DNA of 42,929 bases. Source: Tsukamurella sp. M9C. GTDB taxonomy: Bacteria; Actinomycetota; Actinomycetes; Mycobacteriales; Mycobacteriaceae. Each line of letters begins with the position of its first letter. Position 1 is the stretch's first letter. The notes below the pieces were generated by a model. The model saw only the letters and a list, made by a program, of their open reading frames with translations. It was not told the DNA's origin and ran no database searches. The stretch is taken from positions 1-42,929 of the forward strand of contig NZ_JAIULG010000040.1 in NCBI RefSeq assembly GCF_020169415.1. Reading direction: 5' to 3'. A program made the position numbers and the translations under genes. Of the stretch, positions 23,974 to 31,713 are shown piece after piece.

Positions 23974-24929
23974 GCCTGGCCCGGCCGTCCCTGGCGGGCG
24001 TCCTGCGGGAGCCTCTCGCGGGGCCGCTCGCCGCCCTCGTCGTCGCCTGCGTGGTCTTCTTCATCCTCACCCCGCAGTTCGCGACGGGCTACAACATCTC
24101 GCTGATCCTGCAGCAGTCCATGGTGATCGGGATCCTCGCCGTCGCGCAGTCGCTCATCATCCTCACCGCGGGCATCGACCTGTCGATCGGCGCGACGTGC
24201 GTGCTCGGCACCGTCGTCCTGGCGAAGGTGGCGGGCACCGACCCGGTCCTGGCGATGGTGGCCGCCCTCGGCGTCTGCCTCCTGATCGGCGCGGTCAACG
24301 GGGCGCTCGTGACCCTGCTCAAGCTGCCGCCGTTCATCGTCACGCTCGGCATGTTCACCATCGTGGCGGCGGCGACCCAGCTGTACGCGGGCTCGCAGAC
24401 GTACCGCGTGGCCGACGGTCCGCTCACCTTCCTGGGCAAGGGCTTCGACGTCGCGGGCTTCCCGCTCACCCTGGGCCTGCTCGTACTCCTGGTGGTGTAC
24501 GCCGCCGCCTGGTACGTGCTCAACCGCACCGCCACGGGGCGGCACGTCTACGCGGTGGGCGGCAACCCCGTCTCCGCGTCGCTCGCCGGCATCAAGACCT
24601 CCAAGACGGTCTTCGGCGTGTACCTGGTGTCCGGGCTCATCGCCGTGATCGCGGCGTGGGCGGCGCTCGGCCGCATTCCCACGGCGGACCCGAACGCCTT
24701 CCAGACCGCCAATCTCGACACCATCACGGCGGTCGTGATCGGCGGCACCAGCCTGTTCGGCGGCCGCGGCTCGGTGCTGGGCACGCTGGTCGGCGCGCTC
24801 ATCGTCGGCGTGCTGCGCAACGGGCTCACGCTGGTGGGGATCGACAACCTGTACCAGAACATCGCGACCGGCGTCCTCGTCATCGCCGCCGTCACGCTGG
24901 ACCAGATCTCGCGCAGGAGGCAGCAGTGA
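23970..24929 (+). CDS. sugar ABC transporter permease (FrcC/RbsC-like)
   Basis: A 319-residue BPD_transp_2-type permease with eight to ten membrane segments. Family hallmarks are QSLIILTAGIDLSIGATCVL, NGALVTLLKLPPFIVTLGM, GRHVYAVGGNPVSASLAGI and VVIGGTSLFGGRGSVLGTLVGA. It forms the membrane channel for the FrcB-like binding protein. Start: GTG 23970 overlaps the binding-protein stop by four bases (GTGA), and the same overlap joins it to the ATPase gene. Confidence 0.92.
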   Translation: MSLARPSLAGVLREPLAGPLAALVVACVVFFILTPQFATGYNISLILQQSMVIGILAVAQSLIILTAGIDLSIGATCVLGTVVLAKVAGTDPVLAMVAALGVCLLIGAVNGALVTLLKLPPFIVTLGMFTIVAAATQLYAGSQTYRVADGPLTFLGKGFDVAGFPLTLGLLVLLVVYAAAWYVLNRTATGRHVYAVGGNPVSASLAGIKTSKTVFGVYLVSGLIAVIAAWAALGRIPTADPNAFQTANLDTITAVVIGGTSLFGGRGSVLGTLVGALIVGVLRNGLTLVGIDNLYQNIATGVLVIAAVTLDQISRRRQQ

Positions 24930-25720
24930 CCACCGCCGACCGCACGCCGGTGCTGCAGGCCCGCGGCCTGGTGAAGAACTACGGGCAGGTCCGGGCCATC
25001 GCCGGCGCGGACTTCGAGCTGCGGGCGGGCGAGGTGCTGGCCGTGATCGGCGACAACGGCGCCGGCAAGTCCAGCCTCATCAAGGCCCTGTCGGGGGCGC
25101 TCGTCCCGAGCGAGGGCGAGATCCTGCTCGACGGTGCGCCGGTCCACTTCCGCAGCACTCTGGACGCCCGCAACGCCGGCATCGAGACCGTGTACCAGGA
25201 CCTCGCCGTGATCCCCGCGCTGGACATCGCCGCGAACGTCTACCTGGGGCGGGAGATCCGTAAGCCGGGCGTCCTCGGCTCGGTGTTCCGCCAGCTCGAC
25301 CGGCGGGCCATGCGGGACGCCGCGGCGGGGTACCTCGCGGACCTGCAGATCGGCATCACGTCGCCGACGCAGGCCGTGGAGACCCTCTCCGGCGGGCAGC
25401 GGCAGGGCGTCGCGGTGGTGCGGGCGGCCGCCTTCGGCAAGAAGGTGATCATCATGGACGAGCCCACCGCCGCCCTCGGCGTCCGCGAGTCGGGCCAGGT
25501 CATCGACCTCATCCGGCAGATCCGCGATCGGGGCACGCCGGTGATCCTGATCAGCCACGACATGCCGCACGTCTTCGAGGTGGCCGACCGCATCCACGTG
25601 CACCGCCTCGGCCGCCGCGCCGCCGTCGTGGATCCGAAGCAGCGCAGCATGTCCGAGGTGGTGGCGCTGATGACGGGCGCGCTGGCGCCGACCGACGAGG
25701 AGGCGGCCGGTGGGCCGTAG
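24926..25720 (+). CDS. sugar ABC transporter ATPase (FrcA-like, single domain)
   Basis: A 264-residue ATPase with one nucleotide-binding domain: Walker A GDNGAGKSS, signature LSGGQRQGVAVVRAA, Walker B IIMDEPTAALG and the H-loop ISHDMPHVFEV. RbsA/XylG-type sugar ATPases usually carry two domains in about 500 residues, whereas the single-domain form is typical of FrcA. Start: GTG 24926 overlaps the permease by four bases. AGGAGG precedes it. The gene overlaps the PfkB kinase start by 11 bases. Confidence 0.92.
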   Translation: MTTADRTPVLQARGLVKNYGQVRAIAGADFELRAGEVLAVIGDNGAGKSSLIKALSGALVPSEGEILLDGAPVHFRSTLDARNAGIETVYQDLAVIPALDIAANVYLGREIRKPGVLGSVFRQLDRRAMRDAAAGYLADLQIGITSPTQAVETLSGGQRQGVAVVRAAAFGKKVIIMDEPTAALGVRESGQVIDLIRQIRDRGTPVILISHDMPHVFEVADRIHVHRLGRRAAVVDPKQRSMSEVVALMTGALAPTDEEAAGGP

Positions 25721-26537
25721 CGGGCCCCGGGGCCTCTTCGTGGGGCTCGCCACCGTCGACGTCATCTCCCGCGTCGACGAATCGCCGCCCCGCAACGGGA
25801 AGGTCACCGCGGTCCGGCAGGACGTCTCCGGGGGCGGCCCCGCCCTGAACGCCGCGGCGGTCTTCGCCGCCCTCGGCGGGCGAGCCGTGCTCGCCGCGCC
25901 GGTCGGCGACACCGCCCTCGGCCGCCTCGTGTGCGAGGACCTCTACGCGTGCGGGGTCGAGCTCCTCGACCTCGCCCCACCGGGTTTCGCGCCGCCCGTC
26001 TCGTCGGTCACGGTCCACGCCCCGTCGGGCGACCGGCAGGTGGTCTCCTTCGACGGTTCCGGGTACCCCGACGCCGTGCCGCCGATCCACGCCGAGGGCT
26101 TCGACGTGGTGCTGCTCGACGGGCACGGCCTCGCCGCCGCGCGGTCCGCGATGCGCAGCGCCGTAGCCGCGGGCGTCACGACGATCCTCGACGCCGGCCG
26201 CTGGCGCCCCGTCTTCGCCGACCTGCTGCCGCTCGCCGCACACGCCGTCTGCTCCGCGGACTTCGTTCTGCCCGGGGACGTCCCGACGCCGCCCGTCCTC
26301 GCCGTGACCGACGGTGCCGGGCCGATCCGGTACCGCGACCACGGGGCCGAGGGCACCGTCGACGTTCCGGCGATGGCGGTGGTCGATACGCTCGGGGCGG
26401 GCGACGTGCTGCACGGCGCGTACGCCTTCGCGATCGCGCGGGGCGAGGCAGTCGCTGACGCACTGCGCTTCGCGGCGGCTCACGCCTCCGCGAAGTGCCG
26501 ATACCCGGGGGTGAGGGCGTGGCTGGCGACGCTGTGA
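25710..26537 (+). CDS. PfkB-family carbohydrate kinase
   Basis: A 275-residue ribokinase/PfkB sugar kinase. The N-terminal FVGLATVDVISRVDE, the glycine pair SGGGPALNAA and the C-terminal signature DTLGAGDVLHGAYAFA with the catalytic aspartate are all present. It is shorter than most members (about 300), missing part of the lid region. Start: GTG 25710 with GAGGAGG (25697-25703) six bases upstream. In the operon it would phosphorylate the imported sugar, for example fructose to fructose-1- or 6-phosphate; the substrate is inferred from context. Confidence 0.87.
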   Translation: MGRSGPRGLFVGLATVDVISRVDESPPRNGKVTAVRQDVSGGGPALNAAAVFAALGGRAVLAAPVGDTALGRLVCEDLYACGVELLDLAPPGFAPPVSSVTVHAPSGDRQVVSFDGSGYPDAVPPIHAEGFDVVLLDGHGLAAARSAMRSAVAAGVTTILDAGRWRPVFADLLPLAAHAVCSADFVLPGDVPTPPVLAVTDGAGPIRYRDHGAEGTVDVPAMAVVDTLGAGDVLHGAYAFAIARGEAVADALRFAAAHASAKCRYPGVRAWLATL

Positions 26538-27142
26538 CGGACGAGCTGCTCGCTCGCGCACGGGAACTGATCGCGCGGCCGGGGCGCGCTCTGCTCGGCA
26601 TCGCCGGGGCGCCCGCGTCCGGCAAGTCGACGCTGGCGGAGCAGCTGGTGGCCGCGCTCGGCGACGACGCGGTGCTGGTCCCCATGGACGGCTTCCACCT
26701 CGACGACGCGGTCCTGCGCCGGCACGACAGCTGGGGGCGCAAGGGCGCCATCGACACCTTCGACGATGCCGGCTTCGCCGAGCTGCTGCACCGCCTGCGC
26801 GCGGCCGACGGCACCGTCTACGCCCCGCGGTTCGACCGCGCACTCGAGGCCTCGATCGGCGGCGCCATCGAGGTGACGCCGGACGTCCCGCTCGTGGTGA
26901 CCGAGGGCAACTACCTGCTCGCCGAGACCGGCGCGTGGCCCCGCGCCCGGGCCGCGCTCGACGAGGTGTGGTTCCTGCGTATCGATCCCGCCTTGCGTCG
27001 TCAGCGACTCATCGAGCGGCACATGCGTTTCGGCCGCGGCCCCGAAGAGGCCCGGGCACGCGCCGACGGCACCGACGAGACCAACGCCCGGCTCATCGAA
27101 TCCACGGCGCCGCGCGCGGACCGCATCGTCGACGGGGCCTAG
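26534..27142 (+). CDS. P-loop kinase, uridine-kinase/FrcK-like
   Basis: A 202-residue P-loop kinase resembling uridine/pantothenate-kinase-type proteins found at the end of frcBCAK operons. Walker A is GAPASGKST, near residue 24. The substrate region PMDGFHLDD and RRHDSWGRKGAIDTFD follows, then VVTEGNYLLAE and the lid RLIERHMRFGR. Start: GTG 26534 overlaps the PfkB stop (GTGA); an in-frame GTG at 26495 is less likely. It gives the operon a second sugar- or metabolite-kinase. The gene ends eight bases from the convergent alkB stop. Confidence 0.82.
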   Translation: MTDELLARARELIARPGRALLGIAGAPASGKSTLAEQLVAALGDDAVLVPMDGFHLDDAVLRRHDSWGRKGAIDTFDDAGFAELLHRLRAADGTVYAPRFDRALEASIGGAIEVTPDVPLVVTEGNYLLAETGAWPRARAALDEVWFLRIDPALRRQRLIERHMRFGRGPEEARARADGTDETNARLIESTAPRADRIVDGA

Positions 27143-27150
27143 CTGCGAGG

Positions 27151-27819
27151 TCAGCCCTCCATGCCGGTCTCGCGGAGGGTGAGGTTGATCCGCCCCGTCT
27201 CCAGGCCGCAGCCGGGCGGCGCCGTCCCGGGCTGCACGGCGGTGACGCCGTGGAAGGCCAGCCGGGACGGGCCGCCGAAGACCACGAGATCGCCGGATTC
27301 GAGCGTCACGTCCGCGTAGGGGCGGTTCCGGTTCTCCGTGTTGCCGAGCCGGAAGGTGCAGCTGTCGCCGATCGACAGGGAGACCACCGGCGCGCGGGAG
27401 ACCTCGTCCTTGTCCTGGTGCATGCCCATGCGGGCTCGTTCGTCGTAGAAGTTCACCAGCGCGGTGTCGGGCGTGTACCGCTCGACCTCGCCGGCGTCGT
27501 GCCCGGTGTCGGCGAGCGCGCTCCGGCCGGCCCGCACCAGCCAGTCCGGGAAGGGGAGGACGCGAGCGCCGTTCACATCGGTGGCCTCCCGCGAGTAGCG
27601 GTAGGGCTGCCAGTGCCAGCCCAGGCACACCGTGCGCACCGACATCGGGTGCCCGCGCACCGTCGCCGCGCGGATCGGCACCGGCCCGGTCGACCACTCC
27701 CGGAACCGGCGGACGATCCATTCCTGCTGCGCGAGGTCGAGCCAGCCGCGGATCAGGTACGCGCCCGGCGCGAGGTCGACCACGGCTCGGTCGGGCGGGA
27801 ACAGCATGTCGGAGCCCAT
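27151..27819 (-). CDS. alkB: AlkB-type DNA/RNA oxidative demethylase
   Basis: A 222-residue 2-oxoglutarate/Fe(II) dioxygenase of the AlkB family, which removes methyl groups from 1-methyladenine and 3-methylcytosine. The N-terminal part MLFPPDRAVVDLAPGAYLIRG is followed by the substrate lid. The iron-binding H-x-D is in MHQDKDE, the distal histidine in LAFHGV, and the 2-oxoglutarate arginine in GRINLTLRE. The length matches E. coli AlkB (216). It is the last gene of the five-gene repair operon, one base after the stop of the preceding oxygenase gene. ATG 27807 is an in-frame alternative start. Confidence 0.93.
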   Translation of the reverse strand: MGSDMLFPPDRAVVDLAPGAYLIRGWLDLAQQEWIVRRFREWSTGPVPIRAATVRGHPMSVRTVCLGWHWQPYRYSREATDVNGARVLPFPDWLVRAGRSALADTGHDAGEVERYTPDTALVNFYDERARMGMHQDKDEVSRAPVVSLSIGDSCTFRLGNTENRNRPYADVTLESGDLVVFGGPSRLAFHGVTAVQPGTAPPGCGLETGRINLTLRETGMEG

Positions 27820-27820
27820 G

Positions 27821-28528
27821 TCACGCCGCGTCGTGGAAGACCAGGGCCAGCGTGTGCCGCTCGCCGGAGCGGACCGTCGAGACCCCGTGCCGCACGGGCG
27901 CCGCGGACCAGCCCCGCGCGGAGCGGACCGGGCGATCGCGGGTGGTGAACACGAAGCAGTGCCCGCGCGGCAGCGTGAAGGACGTGCCGCGGGACTGGGC
28001 GCGGGGCCGCTGCTCGAGCAGCAGGAACTCGCCGCCCTCGTGGTCCACACCGGGATCGTTGAGCGCGATCACCACCTGCAGCGGGAAGACCAGGTCGCCG
28101 TACAGGTCCCGGTGCAGCGCGTTCCAGTCGCCGGCGCCGTACTTCAGGAGGATCGCCGTCGACTTCCGCTGGCCCGCCTCGTGGCACATCGCGAGCCACT
28201 CGTCGAGGTCGTCGGGCCACGGCGCCTCGCGGCCCAGCCGCTCCCACCATCGTCGCGCGATCGGCAGCAGGTGCGGATACAGCGCGTGTTTGAGCTCGTC
28301 GATCGGCTCCGGATACGGCCGGGCGAAGTAGCGGTACTCCCCGGCGCCGAACCGGTACCGCTCCATGTCGATCGTGCTGCGGAACAGCTCTTCCCGCCCG
28401 TACAGCTCCCGCAGTTCGACGGTGCGCTCGTCGGACAGGAGGCGGGGCAGGAGCGCCCCGCCCACCGCGTCGAGCTCGGCGGAGACGGCGCCCCAGTCGG
28501 CGGAGTCGAGCCCCGGGGCGGCGCTCAT
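27821..28528 (-). CDS. 2OG-Fe(II) oxygenase (prolyl-hydroxylase-like)
   Basis: A 235-residue oxygenase of the COG3826-like group. The iron ligands are visible as WNALHRDLYGDL (H-x-D) and RHGVSTV near the C-terminus, with the 2-oxoglutarate contact RSGERHTLALVFHDA. Proteins of this type are repeatedly found next to Ogt and AlkB and are thought to act in alkylation-damage handling, but the substrate is unknown. Start ATG 28528 overlaps the upstream ogt stop by four bases. Its close coupling with alkB suggests a shared role. Confidence 0.85.
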   Translation of the reverse strand: MSAAPGLDSADWGAVSAELDAVGGALLPRLLSDERTVELRELYGREELFRSTIDMERYRFGAGEYRYFARPYPEPIDELKHALYPHLLPIARRWWERLGREAPWPDDLDEWLAMCHEAGQRKSTAILLKYGAGDWNALHRDLYGDLVFPLQVVIALNDPGVDHEGGEFLLLEQRPRAQSRGTSFTLPRGHCFVFTTRDRPVRSARGWSAAPVRHGVSTVRSGERHTLALVFHDAA

Positions 28529-29127
28529 GCGGCCGACTCCAGCTCCAGCAGGGCGGCTTTCGCCTCCACGCCGCCGACGTACTGCCCGATGCCGCCGTCG
28601 GACTTCACGACGCGGTGGCACGGGACCACCACGGGCAGGGGGTTCGTGGCGCAGGCGGTGCCGACGGCGCGGACCGCCGCCGGGCTGCCGACGAGCTCGG
28701 CCACCTGCTTGTAGCTCAGCGTCGTCCCGTAGTCGATGTCGGGCAGCCGGCTCTGCACCAGCTGCCGGAAGCCGTGCGAGAGGGCGTGATCGAGCGGCAG
28801 GTCGAACGCGGTCCGCCGGCCGGCGAAGTACTCTTCGAGCTCGCGGGCCGTCGCGTCGAGCCGTCGTGGCGCACGCAGCACCCGCGGGCTCACCTTCTGC
28901 GCCAGCGTCTCCAGGACGGCGTCGTGGTCCTCGCGGGCGTAGGCGACCCGGACCAGGCCGCGCTCGGTCGCCGCGAGCAGCAGCCCGCCGACGGGGGAGT
29001 CGACGACGGTGTAGGCGATGTCGAGCAGGCCGTCCGCCTCGGCGCTCGCCGCGAGGCGGGCGCGGAGCCGGGCGAGGGCGTCGGTATCGGCCGGCGCCGA
29101 GAGGGTGTCGGTGATCTTCTCGCTCAT
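28525..29127 (-). CDS. ogt: methylated-DNA-protein cysteine methyltransferase (second copy)
   Basis: A 200-residue O6-alkylguanine-DNA alkyltransferase. The suicide cysteine lies in PVVVPCHRVVKSDGGIGQY, and the DNA-binding HTH region is PDIDYGTTLSYKQVAELVG. The N-terminal domain DIAYTVVDSPVGGLLLAATE is normal for Ogt. It transfers the alkyl group from O6-alkylguanine to itself irreversibly. It is coupled by ATGA overlaps to the sigma factor upstream and the oxygenase downstream. It is one of two Ogt genes in the operon, only distantly alike. Confidence 0.93.
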   Translation of the reverse strand: MSEKITDTLSAPADTDALARLRARLAASAEADGLLDIAYTVVDSPVGGLLLAATERGLVRVAYAREDHDAVLETLAQKVSPRVLRAPRRLDATARELEEYFAGRRTAFDLPLDHALSHGFRQLVQSRLPDIDYGTTLSYKQVAELVGSPAAVRAVGTACATNPLPVVVPCHRVVKSDGGIGQYVGGVEAKAALLELESAA

Positions 29128-29594
29128 GAGAGTTCCTCCCTGGTGCGAGTGGTTCGGAGTTTCTTGAGGCCGTCGGCGGCCGCGCGGCGCGCGGCGTCGA
29201 CGGTGCCGCCGAGGATCTCGGCGATCTCGGCGTAGGGCAGGTCCGCCGCGTAGCGGTACGCGACGGCCTGCCGCTGCTTGTCCGGCAGGGCCGCGACGGC
29301 GACCCAGAGGTCACCGTCGGGCGGGGCGGAGACGACGGGGCGCTCCGGGACGGTGTCGACGGGGACGGCGCGCCGCTGCGCCGCCCGGACCTGGTCGATG
29401 GCCTTGCGGTGCGCGATGGTCACGAGCCAGGCCTCGACGTTGGCCGATTCCGGCAGGTCCGGGTAGGCGCGCAGCGCGGAGAGGAAGGTCTCCGACCACG
29501 CGTCCTCGGCGTCGTGCGGGCCGAGGATCGCGCGGCAGACGCGCAGCACCGTGGCGGCGTGCTCGTCGACGACGCGCTCGAACGGTGGTTTCAC
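29124..29594 (-). CDS. ECF-like sigma-70 family sigma factor
   Basis: A 156-residue sigma factor. Region 2 covers residues 5-65 (FERVVDEHAATVLRVCRAIL, AEDAWSETFLSALRAYP and AWLVTIAHRKAIDQVRA). Region 4 is in the C-terminal third: ALPDKQRQAVAYRYAADLPY, then AEIAEILGGTVDAARRAAAD. No anti-sigma gene lies nearby. Start: GTG 29594 overlaps the first ogt by four bases. It sits between two ogt genes, so control of alkylation-repair genes, possibly its own operon, is the obvious hypothesis. It could also be a DNA-binding protein only, since it is short. Confidence 0.88.
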   Translation of the reverse strand: MKPPFERVVDEHAATVLRVCRAILGPHDAEDAWSETFLSALRAYPDLPESANVEAWLVTIAHRKAIDQVRAAQRRAVPVDTVPERPVVSAPPDGDLWVAVAALPDKQRQAVAYRYAADLPYAEIAEILGGTVDAARRAAADGLKKLRTTRTREELS

Positions 29595-30124
29595 GCCGCC
29601 CCCGGGGTGTGGGCCCCCATGCCCGGGAGCCAGGGCTCGCCGTCGGCGGCGGCCTCGACGTCGAGCAGGATCCGCTTGCGGCGCAGGCCGCCCGCGTACC
29701 CCGTCAGCGTGCCGTTCGACCCGAGCACGCGGTGGCACGGGACCAGGACGCACAGCGGGTTCGCGCCGACGGCCTGCCCCACGCCCCACGCCGACGTGAC
29801 GAAGCCGAGCCGCTCCGCGAGGGCGCCGTACGTCGTGGTGGTGCCGTACGGGATCTCCCGCAGGGCGGCCCAGACGGCCTCCTGGACGTCGCTGCCGTGG
29901 GTGGCGAGCGGCAAGTCGAAGTCGCGGCGGTCCCCGGCGAGGTAAGCGCGGATCCGATGCGCCGCCTCGTCGAGCAGGACATCGGTGGCGACGCGCTCCC
30001 CGAACGACGACTCCGCCGGCCGGCGGATGTGGTGGCGGAAGTACACGCCGGTCACGGCGCGTCCCTCGGCGACGAGCGTCAGCTCGCCGAGGGTGGTCTC
30101 CGCCACGATGTGCCTGGTGCTCAT
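29591..30124 (-). CDS. ogt: methylated-DNA-protein cysteine methyltransferase (first copy)
   Basis: A 177-residue Ogt with VLVPCHRVLGSNGTLTGYAG as the active-site segment and REIPYGTTTTYGALAERLG as the DNA-binding helix region. It opens the five-gene alkylation-repair operon. Start ATG 30124 is preceded by GAGGAG. It lacks the methylphosphotriester and AraC domains of Ada, so the transcriptional role may be taken over by the next gene, the sigma factor. The C-terminal tail (EPWLPGMGAHTPGAA) is longer than usual and overlaps the sigma gene by four bases. Confidence 0.93.
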   Translation of the reverse strand: MSTRHIVAETTLGELTLVAEGRAVTGVYFRHHIRRPAESSFGERVATDVLLDEAAHRIRAYLAGDRRDFDLPLATHGSDVQEAVWAALREIPYGTTTTYGALAERLGFVTSAWGVGQAVGANPLCVLVPCHRVLGSNGTLTGYAGGLRRKRILLDVEAAADGEPWLPGMGAHTPGAA

Positions 30125-30177
30125 GATCTCTCCTCGTCTCGATCCTGCTCTGTAGACGCCGCGGGCGGGCGGAACGT

Positions 30178-30191
30178 GAGATCCGGATCTC
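30178..30191. promoter_or_regulatory. 14-bp perfect palindrome upstream of the repair operon
   Basis: GAGATCCGGATCTC lies in the 83-base gap between the MetX-like gene and ogt. It may be an operator for the repair operon. No clear -35/-10 pair was found, so an ECF-type promoter read by the operon's own sigma factor is possible. Confidence 0.45.
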
Positions 30192-30207
30192 CAGGAGAAT
30201 CGAGGGG

Positions 30208-31251
30208 CTACCCGGTGTAGCCGGGGCGGGCGAGCAGCTCCCGCAGGCCGGCGTCGATGAAGGCCGTGTCGACCGGGTTGGCGCCGCCGCCCGCGAAGTG
30301 GCCCCACACGCCGGGGATCACCCGCACCTCGCCGTGCTCGATGAACTGCGAGGCCCACGCCTCGTCCTCCGGCGGGAAGTACAGGTCCTTCTCCGCGGGC
30401 ATCGCCAGGAGGGGGCACTTGATCGAGCGCAACGCGGCCTCGTGGTCGCCGTCGAATCCGGGGGTGTTGCCGACGTTCCCGGCGTGCCACGTGCCGATCA
30501 TGGCGATCAGGTTGTTGGGGTCGCGGCCGTCGCGGAAGAACTGCTCCCAGAAGCCGTAGAGGAAGTCGTCGAGCGAGGTGAAGCCCAGCTCGCGCCAGGT
30601 CTCGTTCCAGTAGAAGGCCTGGGAGAAGCCCCATCCCGAGTAGATCCGGGCGAAGGCGCGCAGGCCCTTGATCGGCGGGCGCGCGGGCTCGTAGTCGCCG
30701 TCGGCCCACGCGGCGTCGGCCCGGAGCGCCTCGCGCAGGGATTCGAGGAACACCTGGTTGTGCGGTGCGGTGCGGCTGGAACCGCAGAACGGGGCCGCGC
30801 GCTGCACCATCTCGGGGTGGCTCACCGCCCACTGATAGGTCTGGCCCGCGCCCATCGACCAGCCGGTGACCAACGCGATCGTCGAGATGCCCCACTTCTC
30901 GGTGAGCAGGCGGTGCTGCGCCTCGACCTGGTCGTAGAAGGTGACGAGCGGGAAGCGGGCGTGGTCGTACGGCGAGGCGGCGTTCGACGGGGAGGTCGAG
31001 AGGCCGTTGCCCAGCATGTTGGGAATGACGATGAAGTACTCGTCCGGGTTCAGGGTCTTGTCGGTGCCCACGAGCCACTCGTTGTCGGTGTGCCAGCCCG
31101 AGTACCAGGTGGGGTAGACGATCACGTTCGACTTGTCGGCGTTGAGTGTGCCGAAGGTCTTGTACGCGAGGCGGGCGCCGCGCAGGGTGTGGCCGGACTG
31201 CAGCGTGACGTCGCCGAGCTCGAAGTACTCGGCGTCGGAGGGAGCGGGCAC
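30208..31251 (-). CDS. alpha/beta hydrolase, homoserine O-acetyltransferase (MetX)-like
   Basis: A 347-residue alpha/beta-fold protein of the MetX superfamily. It begins YFELGDVTLQSGHTLRGARL and YKTFGTLNADKSNVIVYPTW, has the nucleophile elbow GWSMGAGQTYQW, and the acid/His residues appear near MPAEKDLYFPPEDE and VWGHFAGGG. True MetX has a G-G-S-M-G-G elbow and makes O-acetylhomoserine for methionine synthesis; the altered elbow suggests another acyl acceptor or a hydrolase. Start: GTG 31251 with AGGAG upstream. It is preceded by a perfect TetR-type dyad and a TAGCGT -10, so it is probably repressed as a single gene. Confidence 0.8.
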   Translation of the reverse strand: MPAPSDAEYFELGDVTLQSGHTLRGARLAYKTFGTLNADKSNVIVYPTWYSGWHTDNEWLVGTDKTLNPDEYFIVIPNMLGNGLSTSPSNAASPYDHARFPLVTFYDQVEAQHRLLTEKWGISTIALVTGWSMGAGQTYQWAVSHPEMVQRAAPFCGSSRTAPHNQVFLESLREALRADAAWADGDYEPARPPIKGLRAFARIYSGWGFSQAFYWNETWRELGFTSLDDFLYGFWEQFFRDGRDPNNLIAMIGTWHAGNVGNTPGFDGDHEAALRSIKCPLLAMPAEKDLYFPPEDEAWASQFIEHGEVRVIPGVWGHFAGGGANPVDTAFIDAGLRELLARPGYTG

Positions 31252-31284
31252 GGTGGGACTCCTCGGGTAGCGGATTCGCGACGT

Positions 31285-31316
31285 AGTACCGAATCGGTAC
31301 TGATCCCCGACGCTAC
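31285..31316 (-). promoter_or_regulatory. dyad operator and -10 of the MetX-like gene
   Basis: AGTACCGAATCGGTACT (31285-31301) is a perfect dyad with eight-bp arms around a central A, a shape common for TetR-family sites. The minus-strand -10 TAGCGT is at 31311-31316, so transcription would start near 31304 and the operator covers the first transcribed bases. No regulator gene for it lies in the immediate neighbourhood. Confidence 0.65.
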
Positions 31317-31351
31317 CCGTCCGATTTCCGCCGGGTAGCGGAAAACGGAAA

Positions 31352-31382
31352 GGGCGCGCACCCGGAATCCGGATGCGCGCCC
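31352..31382 (-). terminator. intrinsic terminator of the rhodanese operon
   Basis: Nine-bp stem GGGCGCGCA / TGCGCGCCC with an inner CCGGAATCCGG segment. On the minus strand it is followed by TTTCCGTTTTCC, a good T-rich run. It lies directly after the DUF1416 gene. Confidence 0.8.
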
Positions 31383-31396
31383 CTCACCTGTCCGGC

Positions 31397-31702
31397 CTAC
31401 TTGGCGACGGTGATGTCCTGGTTGTAGACGCCGTTCGACTCGGGCGAGACCTGGATGTCGCCGTTGCCCACGGAGGACAGCGCGCGCAGCGTCCAGGTGC
31501 CCGGCGCCGCGAAGAAGCGGTAGTCGCCGGTGCCCGAGGCCACGACCTCGGCGGTGAACTCGCCGGTGCCGTCGAGCAGGCGCACGAACGCGCCCGCGAC
31601 GGGGTTACCGGCACCGTCGAGGACCTGACCGGTCAGGACGGTCTCCTTCTCGACGTCGACGCCTGCGGGCAGGACCTGGCCCTGCTTCGGTGCTCCACAC
31701 AT
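31397..31702 (-). CDS. DUF1416 protein (SseC-type)
   Basis: A 101-residue protein starting MCGAPKQGQVLPAGVDVEKE, of the DUF1416 family; mycobacteria encode it next to the CysA2/CysA3 rhodaneses (SseC1/SseC2). The sequence TVLTGQVLDGAGNPVAGAFV to PGTWTLRAL is a carboxypeptidase-regulatory-like beta sandwich. The N-terminal Cys2 is conserved in the family as I recall it and may be functional in sulfur transfer. The stop of the rhodanese gene is 11 bases upstream, so the two form an operon. Confidence 0.9.
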   Translation of the reverse strand: MCGAPKQGQVLPAGVDVEKETVLTGQVLDGAGNPVAGAFVRLLDGTGEFTAEVVASGTGDYRFFAAPGTWTLRALSSVGNGDIQVSPESNGVYNQDITVAK

Positions 31703-31713
31703 GATGGTCTTCC

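Noticed and set aside
23646-24545. Long minus-strand frame opposite the sugar permease
   Set aside because: No domain is recognisable; the overlapping plus-strand binding protein and permease have full family motifs.
31264-31342. Three copies of CGGGTAGCG in both orientations around the MetX-like promoter
   Set aside because: One copy contains the -10 and the spacing is irregular; without a regulator the copies may be chance in GC-rich sequence.
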